A DNA stretch of 13,877 nt from Bacteroidales bacterium (GTDB taxonomy: Bacteria; Bacteroidota; Bacteroidia; Bacteroidales; ML635J-15): the NCBI GenBank assembly GCA_017997855.1, contig JAGOEF010000018.1, positions 1-13,877 on the forward strand, in the 5' to 3' direction. The first letter of the stretch is position 1, and every line of letters starts with the position of its first letter. Below are positions 7,388 to 13,877 of the stretch, piece after piece. Under the pieces are notes generated by a model. That model was given only the letters and a program-made list of their open reading frames with translations, was not told the origin of the DNA and made no database searches. The position numbers were made by a program, and so were the translations under genes.

Positions 7388-10300
7388 TTACCTCAACAAC
7401 CTTACAACACCTGATTTCTTGTAGGTAATGTTATTCAGGTCTTTAAACTCACAATACCAGGTATACAAACCAACCGGCAGGTACTTATCACCGGCCTGAC
7501 GATTTCCGTTGTCGGTACCATCCCAGGCTCCGGCACTGCAGCCATTACAACCCACTTCAGGATTGAAATATTCGGTATAATACACTCGGTTACCCCAACG
7601 GTCGTAAACACTCAGGTTAAATACATTAGGATCAATTCCGTTACCACAAAGCCGGAAGCAATCGTTAATGCCATCTCCGTTAGGTGTAAATGAGTCAGGG
7701 GCATAAATTGTTATCAGGTTCTCAATAATCACAGTCCGTCGGGTGGTATCTTTACAATTGTGCTCCGAAACAGCAATCAACATCACTTCAAACTCACCGG
7801 GGAATACGTACATGTGCCGCGGGTGAACAAACAGAGAACTGTCGCCATCACCAAAATACCAATAATAACGCATTGCATATTGCGAATAGTTGGTGAATTT
7901 TATTTCGGAATCCAGCATGGTAGCAATCTCAGGTTCAAGAACGAAACTTGCCGATGGCTTTGGATATACCGTAATCATGTTCGATATGGTTCTTGAGGTT
8001 TCGCAGCCATACGGTGTGCTTACCGTGAGCGATACCGTGTATGTTCCCTGATCCTGATACAAGTGAATCGGGTTCTTAATGTCAGCAAAATTGCCATCAC
8101 CAAAATTCCAGTAATACGAATTTCCTTCAACCTCAGTGATTTCGCTAAATTGAATCAGTCCCGGGGCGCAAGTTTCAACAATATCTGAAACAAATTCGTT
8201 TTCGGGATATGGAATTACTGTAATCGTTATGGAATCATGCACCGAAGGAGACCCACACATATCGGTTGCCTCAACATAAAAAGTCTGTGTAAATACCGGC
8301 CTAACCGTAAACGGAGATCCAACAATGGTTCCATCCTGCAAAGTAATCACATAAGGCCCACCATTACCACCCTGCACATCAACAAACACAATGGCATTTT
8401 CGCCCTGACAAACCGTGTCGGTACTGGTTGTTACAGATCCGATGGTAATTGGAGGATGAACATTCACCGTTACGGTAGCAATATTTCCGAGACAACCATT
8501 ATCATCAGTAACGGTAACCGTGTAGGTAGTCGTAGTATCGGGCGACACATGGAATAAGTGTAAATTGCTAGTGGAACCATCGCTACCTGTCCATGCAAAG
8601 TTATAATACGGAGTCCCGCCACCAGCTTGTGCAGCCACCGTGGCTGTTTCGCCGATACAAATTAAAGGGTCAGGCCAGGGTTGAACAACCACAGGGGCGG
8701 GTTCTGTAATAGCGAAAGGCACCTCGATCCTGCAACTGTGTGCATCGGTAACGGTCATCACATAATTACCGGCAGCCATGCTAACCGAAGAGGTAGTCTC
8801 ATTGTTTGGCCATACATAGGAATACGGGATTGTTCCGCCAGTTATTACCACTGCGGCAGTCCCACTGGCTGAATCATGACAAAGTGCCGGAGTTGTTTGC
8901 ACGGAATAATTCAGGGTATCGGGTTCGGTAATCACAAAATGGGTAAACGCAAAACAACCTATTCTGTCGGTAACTGTAACTGTATAAATACCGGCACACA
9001 AATCATTAAATATATGGATTGGCGATCCCCAGCTATAGGTAAGAGGCGGGATACCTCCCACAACTGTCAGCTCAGCACGTCCGTCGCAGGAATGATAGCA
9101 GCGGTTATGGGTTAAATCTACATTGGTAATCTGAAGCAAGGGACTTACGGTGATTGTCATGGTTTCGACATTGCTCATGCAGTCGTGCTGATCGACAACA
9201 TATACTGTATAGGTAGTGGTTGTATCAGGTGTTACGGAAAGAACTGCCGGTCCTTCGATAAATCCATTACCGGTATTCCAAAAGTAGTGGTACTGCAAAG
9301 TTCCTCCCATGGCCTGTGCATTCACCATAACGTTCTGTCCTTCGCATATCGACATACTGGGCGAAAGCATTACCTGAAGTTCGGCAGGTTGTGTAAGCTG
9401 AAACATCTCAAAAAGGCTGCAACCATTGGCATCTTCAACTGTTACCGAGTAATTTCCGGCAGCCATCCCATTGCGGACAGGAGAATTAGGACCATTATCA
9501 ATCCAGATATAGTCATAGGGAGGTACTCCGCCCGAAACGGTAATGCTCATCATACCATCGTTGGCCATATAACACGACAGGTTTTGATAGGTCGTATCAT
9601 CTTTGACAAGTTCGGTTGGTTCGGCAATGGTAAAGCTCACCACCGATTCGCAATCGTTGGCATCGTTCACAGTGGCAATATAATCGCCTGCACATAAATG
9701 GTCGAGGAAATTAGACGAGGAACCCCAGTGGTATTCATAGGGTGGTGTTCCTCCAAGAACGTTTAATGTGGCAGAGCCATTACACATTTGGTAGCAAGGG
9801 TCATCAACAACAGTGGGATTGGCGTCTAGCACCGGGGGTGTATATAAGGTAACGGTGGTAACTTCCGAAACACAGGTGTGTTCGGTTACCTGTAAACTCA
9901 TAGTATGATTTCCGGAATCAGTCCAAATGATATGGTATGGGCCCTGGCCACTTCCATCCTGAATGGTACCTCCGGCGAAATCCCAGGCATAGGATGCTGC
10001 TGCCGTGGCATTACCGGTGTAGGTAATCGTTGAAATATCTCCTGCGCAAAGCACCGTGCTTGCTGCAAAAGTACTCTGCGGCACCGGCCAGAACGAAATC
10101 TGTACTTCATCACCCACATTACATGCCGGCGACATATTTTGCTCATTAAACCTGAAAACATACACTCCGTAGGCTGAAACGGTAACTGTAGCATTTGGCG
10201 AAGTCTGATTCGCCCATGTTGAGGTTCCCGGCCCGCTTACCTGAGTCCAGTTAAATGTATTTCCTGCCGTGTATTCCGGGTTAAAAGTGTAGGTATTGGT

Positions 10301-11995
10301 GCAGACCAACTCATCGGGGCCGGCATTGGGACTGGGCATAACGCAACAACTCGGGTCGTTGGGTTGTAAAACATTGATATAAATGGTGGTATCGTAGCTG
10401 CAACCAAAATCATCGATAACGGTAAAGGTATATCCCTGAGAACCACTGACGGTTGGGTAAGCAATAGCATTGGCACCATTTCCCGGCTGAACCCCATTGC
10501 CTGTCCACACGGCATCGTTCATATCGTAGGTGTTGGTTATGTTCCATAGGTTAGCCGGAATTAAATTGGCCGCAAAATGCAGCTGCCACGAAAATATGTA
10601 ACCATTATCAAGACCCAAATTATCGGTAATATGAATAGTCCATGAACCGTTCAGCGGGCAACCGATAAGATCAGACCAGTTCCCATCTATCTGGTAAGTA
10701 CCGGGGTTTAGCTGATACACTCCGCTGCTCACATGCCCCTGTGGGTCGGTGTAGGTACTGAGATATGTCCAGTTCGTTGATTGATCAATCGGTCCTGATG
10801 TTGATGTAGGCGACCAACAGTAATCGAACCCGATACCCGGTGAGGTATTACTGCTGCTGCCGTCGATGGGTAAATCGGTACCCACGGGCTGTCCGAGTAT
10901 TGTTCCATTACCCCCCTGTTCAAAAATTGTCATGGTCTGGCCATTCGGACATTCAATCTCCATATCGAGGTCACCCATGTAGGTATGTTCCATGTTTACA
11001 CAAATGCTTAAAATATCGGATATGCTCGACACTACAGCCCCCGGTTGAAAAGTTCCGTTGGTGATGGATGTCTGATAGTGAACGCCACTCCCATCCGGCA
11101 AAAAAGTAACACCGGCTACCTCATCCTGAAATTCTTCTTCCCAGGGAACCGGAGTAACCACACCGTATAAATGCACTATTTCGTTGGGACAAACATTGTT
11201 TTCCAGGATGTAGCTACCCGTAAAAACCGGGTCAATCGAGACCCTGACCCGATAGGCTTGCGTAATCATTTCGCCACATCCAACAAGGTCGGTAGCCGTG
11301 AGATTAATATGATATCCACCGGAATTATTAAAAGTATAAGTGAGTGTATTCATGCCAACACCCGAGAAATTTTCCTGATTACCACCATTTACTATAGACC
11401 ATGTCCAGGTTAGGTTTGCATTGGTTTGCACATAATTAACCCCACTGTTTGGGAAAGTACCTCCAGCCGTAAACTGGATTGTCTGACCCTGACATACATC
11501 AATCCACAGTGAATCGGAATTGGTAACCGGGGGTGTACTTCCCGTTATTGCAATGGAGTAATCCTGACATGGGAAACTGCAGCTCACCGTTGCAGCCCAA
11601 CCCGTATAAGTTACGGAACCATCGGAGGTAAACCGGAAAGTTAAGCATGTACCGGTCGAAGTATATGACATACCATTCAAAGTCGTTCCCGAGCCATTGG
11701 TTACCAAGGCAGGGCTTCCGGTGTTCGGACCATCGTAAATACTCAGGTAATCCCATCCGGTTTCTAACTGAAAGGCTGTGAAGTTCACCATAATATGGGC
11801 ACCCGGCAGGTTACTGCAAATAGTCATGGTGTAGTTTTCACCATTTTGATAGGAGCCAGCACTCCCACCAGAATCGTAGAACGTACCGGCACAGGTATTT
11901 ACCGTTCCACCTGAACTAATCAGATAAGTCTGCGAAAAAAGGTTTATTGATAAACCCAGCAGTACAAAGCAAGTGATAAGTATTCTGTAATTCAT
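7388..11995 (-). CDS. Giant T9SS-secreted surface protein, paralogue of the 1516-aa protein
   Basis: 1535 aa from the ATG at 11995. That start puts a proper signal peptide at the N-terminus (MNYRILITCFVLLGLSINLFS, cut before QTYL); a TTG seven codons upstream (12016) would add a polar prefix and is less likely. Domains are collinear with the neighbouring giant: CUB about 23-140 (Glu78, Asp82, Asp125 at the calcium positions); PKD-like 165-252; P-domain-like 316-474 with a longer low-complexity insert (about 360-435); Ig/PKD-like 485-545; VSGPGT/SPNATVTVSAYG domain 555-637; PKD-like 640-720; SprB-type 727-797 and 803-873; Ig-like 876-953; SprB-type 958-1027 and 1032-1101; Ig-like 1104-1183 and 1186-1262; PKD 1263-1345 and 1347-1426 (WYFGDGDSS); T9SS type B sorting domain 1427-1535 (FTPNGDG, YDRWGN, WDG, VGLYTWYC, final RLLR). 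No catalytic site is apparent. It lies between the Exb terminator and a 255-nt gap, so it looks like a separate transcript. The cargo or ligand is unknown. Confidence 0.92.
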   Translation of the reverse strand: MNYRILITCFVLLGLSINLFSQTYLISSGGTVNTCAGTFYDSGGSAGSYQNGENYTMTICSNLPGAHIMVNFTAFQLETGWDYLSIYDGPNTGSPALVTNGSGTTLNGMSYTSTGTCLTFRFTSDGSVTYTGWAATVSCSFPCQDYSIAITGSTPPVTNSDSLWIDVCQGQTIQFTAGGTFPNSGVNYVQTNANLTWTWSIVNGGNQENFSGVGMNTLTYTFNNSGGYHINLTATDLVGCGEMITQAYRVRVSIDPVFTGSYILENNVCPNEIVHLYGVVTPVPWEEEFQDEVAGVTFLPDGSGVHYQTSITNGTFQPGAVVSSISDILSICVNMEHTYMGDLDMEIECPNGQTMTIFEQGGNGTILGQPVGTDLPIDGSSSNTSPGIGFDYCWSPTSTSGPIDQSTNWTYLSTYTDPQGHVSSGVYQLNPGTYQIDGNWSDLIGCPLNGSWTIHITDNLGLDNGYIFSWQLHFAANLIPANLWNITNTYDMNDAVWTGNGVQPGNGANAIAYPTVSGSQGYTFTVIDDFGCSYDTTIYINVLQPNDPSCCVMPSPNAGPDELVCTNTYTFNPEYTAGNTFNWTQVSGPGTSTWANQTSPNATVTVSAYGVYVFRFNEQNMSPACNVGDEVQISFWPVPQSTFAASTVLCAGDISTITYTGNATAAASYAWDFAGGTIQDGSGQGPYHIIWTDSGNHTMSLQVTEHTCVSEVTTVTLYTPPVLDANPTVVDDPCYQMCNGSATLNVLGGTPPYEYHWGSSSNFLDHLCAGDYIATVNDANDCESVVSFTIAEPTELVKDDTTYQNLSCYMANDGMMSITVSGGVPPYDYIWIDNGPNSPVRNGMAAGNYSVTVEDANGCSLFEMFQLTQPAELQVMLSPSMSICEGQNVMVNAQAMGGTLQYHYFWNTGNGFIEGPAVLSVTPDTTTTYTVYVVDQHDCMSNVETMTITVSPLLQITNVDLTHNRCYHSCDGRAELTVVGGIPPLTYSWGSPIHIFNDLCAGIYTVTVTDRIGCFAFTHFVITEPDTLNYSVQTTPALCHDSASGTAAVVITGGTIPYSYVWPNNETTSSVSMAAGNYVMTVTDAHSCRIEVPFAITEPAPVVVQPWPDPLICIGETATVAAQAGGGTPYYNFAWTGSDGSTSNLHLFHVSPDTTTTYTVTVTDDNGCLGNIATVTVNVHPPITIGSVTTSTDTVCQGENAIVFVDVQGGNGGPYVITLQDGTIVGSPFTVRPVFTQTFYVEATDMCGSPSVHDSITITVIPYPENEFVSDIVETCAPGLIQFSEITEVEGNSYYWNFGDGNFADIKNPIHLYQDQGTYTVSLTVSTPYGCETSRTISNMITVYPKPSASFVLEPEIATMLDSEIKFTNYSQYAMRYYWYFGDGDSSLFVHPRHMYVFPGEFEVMLIAVSEHNCKDTTRRTVIIENLITIYAPDSFTPNGDGINDCFRLCGNGIDPNVFNLSVYDRWGNRVYYTEYFNPEVGCNGCSAGAWDGTDNGNRQAGDKYLPVGLYTWYCEFKDLNNITYKKSGVVRLLR
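8447..9817 (-). repeat. Same A-B-C / A'-B'-C' duplication inside the 1535-aa protein
   Basis: Residues 727-953 (DNA 9137-9817) and 958-1183 (DNA 8447-9124) repeat the three-domain order seen in the paralogue. The A units carry CYQMC with LCAG and CYHSC with LCAG, and the C units both contain the stretch DTTTTYTV. The phase and the cysteine pattern match the neighbouring gene. Confidence 0.8.
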
Positions 11996-12013
11996 ATCAG
12001 GTTCTTTCAAAAT

Positions 12014-12021
12014 CAAAATTA
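12014..12021 (-). promoter_or_regulatory. Candidate -7 element for the 1535-aa gene
   Basis: TAATTTTG on the minus strand is an exact match to TAnnTTTG and lies 18 nt before the ATG at 11995. No TTTG occurs at the expected distance upstream. A second near match, TATTGTTG, lies a little further upstream. The strong terminator at 12115-12139 makes a promoter in this 166-nt gap necessary, but the exact site is uncertain. Confidence 0.25.
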
Positions 12022-12106
12022 ATAAGTCAACAATAGCTCTTTACGGTTCAATGACGGTAAAAAACTGCATTGGTTTGCTACCGCAAGTAGAATCGTGCTA
12101 AAATAA

Positions 12107-12139
12107 TAAAAAAAAACAGGAATTTGACGAATTCCTGTT
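12107..12139 (-). terminator. Rho-independent terminator of the exbB-exbD cluster
   Basis: On the minus strand AACAGGAATT (12139-12130) and AATTCCTGTT (12124-12115) form a perfect 10-bp stem over a 5-nt loop, followed by a T-run. It begins 22 nt after the stop of the second exbD gene. It closes the Exb transcript and separates it from the surface-protein genes. Confidence 0.9.
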
Positions 12140-12161
12140 AAATATTACATTCAGAAAACTG

Positions 12162-12635
12162 TTAATAAAGCTTGCGGCTTGAATAATTAATTTTCAAAGC
12201 ACTGGCTTTACGCAATTCCTGTTTAATATCGGTTACAATTCCCATTTTGGTGTCTTTATGTACTTTCAACGAAGTTGTCATGTAAGGAATTTCAGCTTCA
12301 TCGCGTTGTTCGCGTTCAGCAATAATATATTCTCTGATATCGGTAACCGATGCAAACGAAGAATTCAATTGAATTCTGGGTTCTGTTCCATACATTGTTA
12401 CATATTGCTGTCTGGGTTTACCAACGTAAATATAACTTACCAGCGATTTCTTTTCCAGCTTTTTAATTTCGGTGGCTGCCGGCAGGTCTTTTGCACTTAC
12501 GTCAACTTTTAGTTCCACTTCACGCATAACAGTGGCAACCATAAAGAAGAACAGAAGCATGAAAACAATGTCGGGCAGCGAAGCTGTATTAATAGCCGGC
12601 TGACTTTTCTTTTTACCTTTATTGAATTTCGACAT
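12162..12635 (-). CDS. exbD: ExbD/TolR family biopolymer transport protein (second copy)
   Basis: 157 aa with the ExbD/TolR layout: a short basic cytoplasmic N-terminus (MSKFNKGKKKSQ), one transmembrane helix (about 20-38, LPDIVFMLLFFFMVATVM) and a periplasmic domain. Asp22 sits at the start of the helix at the position of the conserved proton-relay aspartate of ExbD/TolR. With ExbB it should form the proton channel that energises a TonB-type partner. The periplasmic part (for example VTDIREYIIAEREQRDEAE, then SLKVHKDTKMGIVTDIKQEL) keeps the family's alternation of helix and strand. It starts 1 nt after the stop of the first exbD gene and is preceded by a strong Shine-Dalgarno, so it probably has its own efficient initiation. 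Last gene of the operon. The partner could be TonB or another energised system; none is encoded here. Confidence 0.93.
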   Translation of the reverse strand: MSKFNKGKKKSQPAINTASLPDIVFMLLFFFMVATVMREVELKVDVSAKDLPAATEIKKLEKKSLVSYIYVGKPRQQYVTMYGTEPRIQLNSSFASVTDIREYIIAEREQRDEAEIPYMTTSLKVHKDTKMGIVTDIKQELRKASALKINYSSRKLY

Positions 12636-12636
12636 A

Positions 12637-13221
12637 TTAGTTTCCTCCTATATTTTTAGGTTCTGCTTCCGAGATACGTTGCGGGTAAAGTGTTTTTATT
12701 CCTTCCTGCTCATACTCGGTTAAGTCGTCGAATTTGGGTTTCCCGAAATATTTCATTGCAGCTTCGTCACGTACTTCGTTGAATGCGGCTACCAGTTCGT
12801 TTTGAACTAAAATATACACGCCATACGAAGTACCTCTGTCGTTCTGCAACGAGATGACACCCTTAGGAATTCCGACTTCCTTATTAAGCTCAGGAATAAA
12901 CTTATATTCTTTCTCGGGAAGATCTTCATCATCAAATTCGTTTTTAATGAACTCTTTTGCAGCTTCGCGCAAATTATCTACGTTCATCGGCCGATTCCGG
13001 AAGAGAATCTGATCCTGCGAGTTTATTAACACAACGCAAACATTTCGCTTCTTAATATCAATATCAACTTTTTCTTTGGGTTCCTCAGGCATGGGTGGCA
13101 ATTTACGGGCGATACCCGTATCAACGTCCATGGTGGTGGTAACCAGGAAGAATATCAGCAGAAGGAAGGCGATGTCGGCGAGCGATCCCCCGTTTATTTC
13201 AGGTGCAACACGTCGTGCCAT
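12637..13221 (-). CDS. exbD: ExbD/TolR family biopolymer transport protein (first copy)
   Basis: 194 aa: cytoplasmic N-terminus MARRVAPEINGGSL, one transmembrane helix (about 14-31, LADIAFLLLIFFLVTTTM) with the conserved channel aspartate at Asp16, then a periplasmic domain. The region after the helix is proline- and acid-rich (ARKLPPMPEEPKEKVDID), followed by the ExbD core (RNVCVVLINSQDQILF) and an acidic insert (NEFDDEDLPEKEYKF, about 94-108). The C-terminus (FDDLTEYEQEGIKTLYPQRI, then SEAEPKNIGGN) is the characteristic tail of the longer Bacteroidota ExbD type. It lies 32 nt downstream of the 174-aa membrane gene and 1 nt before the second exbD. Paired, non-identical ExbD genes are common in this phylum, and the two copies may form mixed dimers; that is inference. 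Confidence 0.93.
   Translation of the reverse strand: MARRVAPEINGGSLADIAFLLLIFFLVTTTMDVDTGIARKLPPMPEEPKEKVDIDIKKRNVCVVLINSQDQILFRNRPMNVDNLREAAKEFIKNEFDDEDLPEKEYKFIPELNKEVGIPKGVISLQNDRGTSYGVYILVQNELVAAFNEVRDEAAMKYFGKPKFDDLTEYEQEGIKTLYPQRISEAEPKNIGGN
12644..12649 (-). promoter_or_regulatory. Strong Shine-Dalgarno for the second exbD
   Basis: The minus strand reads AGGAGG, 8 nt before the ATG at 12635. It lies within the last codons of the first exbD gene. A full-strength Shine-Dalgarno is unusual in Bacteroidota, whose other starts in this window have only A-rich leaders. It fixes the start codon and suggests re-initiation at a raised rate. Confidence 0.75.
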
Positions 13222-13253
13222 AATTTAAATTTTATTTATTAATATAAGCACTG

Positions 13254-13778
13254 CTATCTCCAGATTTTCGAAATTTCGGAATAGATAGTCATCACAATGG
13301 CCGCACCGAAAATGATATATGTCGAAAACAAGGCTGTATCGACCCATTTAACCATACGTGGGGTCATTTCGATTTTATCGGAACCGACAAAAACCGGGAT
13401 AGTATCGGATGCCATTAAAAAAGCCACAATAATCACAGCAGCAAAAGCCACTACCGAAACAATGCTTTTAACTGCATTGCGGGGTTCTGTAATAAGGGTG
13501 TGAACAAATTTATAGAGAGAGAATATCACTATTAATCCTACGCTTACAAAGAAAAGACCAATAGTAAAGTTCAGAAAACCAGCAGACCAGTTTCCGGCAA
13601 TTGTCGAAACGGCAAGCTGCTTTTCGGTAGAAGAAAGACCATCAATTTTTGCCAATTCTGTATCGAGCCCCGGGGCATCTTTCAAAAAGAAAATAAGGGC
13701 AAGTATGGCACTCAGTCCGAGTACCACATAGCCGATTATTTTCACGGCATTTTCAAATTTCAAAAGTTTCTTAAACAT
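13254..13778 (-). CDS. Multi-pass membrane protein encoded between ExbB and ExbD
   Basis: 174 aa with about four hydrophobic segments, at 14-32, 64-88, 104-123 and 146-166. Between the first two is a polar loop (KDAPGLDTELAKIDGLSSTE), and between the last two a short loop (DTIPVFVGSDKIEMTPRMVK). Both termini are rich in lysine and arginine (MFKKLLK; EISKIWR), in keeping with a cytoplasmic location for both ends. No enzymatic or transporter motif is seen, and it is not ExbB, ExbD or TonB. It begins 3 nt after the stop of the exbB gene and is followed after 32 nt by exbD, so it belongs to the operon and is a candidate accessory subunit of the Exb motor. Family not identified. Confidence 0.85.
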   Translation of the reverse strand: MFKKLLKFENAVKIIGYVVLGLSAILALIFFLKDAPGLDTELAKIDGLSSTEKQLAVSTIAGNWSAGFLNFTIGLFFVSVGLIVIFSLYKFVHTLITEPRNAVKSIVSVVAFAAVIIVAFLMASDTIPVFVGSDKIEMTPRMVKWVDTALFSTYIIFGAAIVMTIYSEISKIWR

Positions 13779-13781
13779 GGG

Positions 13782-13877
13782 TTATGCTTTTTTATTGTAT
13801 TCAACCAAAATGTCAATCAACGAAATGGAAGCATCTTCCATATTGTTAACAAGGGTGTCGATTTTACCAACGATATA
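13782..13877 (-). CDS. exbB: C-terminal end of an ExbB/TolQ/MotA family proton-channel protein (partial)
   Basis: The minus strand is open from the window edge to a TAA at 13782-13784 and encodes 31 residues starting YIVGKIDTLVNNMEDASISL and ending VEYNKKA. This matches the end of the last helix and the cytoplasmic tail of Bacteroidota MotA/TolQ/ExbB proteins, in which ...VGKID.LVNNMEDAS...L is typical. The position, directly upstream of the membrane gene and two exbD genes with a 3-nt gap, supports the call. The channel helices and catalytic residues lie outside the window. Confidence 0.8.
   Translation of the reverse strand, partial: YIVGKIDTLVNNMEDASISLIDILVEYNKKA

Noticed and set aside
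3228..9817. Regular repeats as a CRISPR array or DNA-level tandem repeat
   Set aside because: The periodicity exists only in protein sequence with diverged codons; no identical DNA units or spacers are present.
7388..11995. Abundant DTT/DSI/DSV-type triplets as O-glycosylation sites in the giants
   Set aside because: They fit the D(S/T)(A/I/L/M/T/V) motif reported for Bacteroides, but such triplets are expected by chance in Thr/Ser/Asp-rich beta proteins, so no specific claim is made.
11996..12016. Upstream TTG start extending the 1535-aa protein by seven residues
   Set aside because: The extension adds acidic and polar residues before a standard signal peptide; the ATG at 11995 gives a typical basic N-terminus.

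Overview
The window comes from a member of the Bacteroidota, most likely class Bacteroidia in the broad sense (Marinilabiliales or Bacteroidales-like). The evidence is two giant secreted proteins ending in type IX secretion system (T9SS) type B sorting domains and containing SprB-type repeats, an ExbB/ExbD cluster with the tail sequences typical of this phylum, weak or absent Shine-Dalgarno sequences at most starts, and candidate TTTG / TAnnTTTG promoters. The assignment is inferred from gene families; no rRNA or taxonomic marker lies in the window.

Layout, left to right. (1) 3-86 (+): the last 27 codons of an unidentified gene. (2) 138-1331 (-): a complete PLP-dependent class I/II aminotransferase of the aspartate aminotransferase type, with a terminator hairpin at 84-118. 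(3) 1414-1929 (+): a small membrane-anchored protein of a conserved Bacteroidota family of unknown function, divergent from the aminotransferase. (4) 2127-2149: a hairpin terminator between convergent genes. (5) 7132-2157 (-): a two-gene unit of a small secreted protein (140 aa) followed after 2 nt by a 1516-aa CUB / P-domain / SprB / PKD surface protein. (6) 11995-7388 (-): a 1535-aa paralogue of that protein, same architecture, apparently its own transcription unit. (7) 13877-12162 (-): the end of an ExbB/TolQ gene, a multi-pass membrane protein, and two ExbD/TolR genes, tightly packed and closed by a strong terminator at 12115-12139.

How the genes fit together. The two giants should be exported by Sec, moved across the outer membrane by T9SS (machinery not in the window) and displayed or released as cysteine-rich multidomain proteins. 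No protease active site is apparent, so adhesion, binding or matrix roles are more likely than catalysis. The Exb cluster would form a proton-driven inner-membrane motor for TonB-type energy transfer; it is separated from the giants by a terminator, so a functional link is not shown. The aminotransferase is housekeeping metabolism.

The most interesting points are: an A9 tract inside the spacer of the best-looking promoter, in front of the 140-aa/1516-aa unit (possible phase variation); an internal A-B-C / A'-B'-C' duplication of a roughly 230-residue three-domain unit shared by both giants; extra paired cysteines within their type B sorting domains; the small secreted protein coupled to one giant; and the unassigned membrane protein between ExbB and ExbD. 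No intergenic stretch exceeds 300 bases. No RNA genes, insertion sequences or CRISPR arrays were seen.
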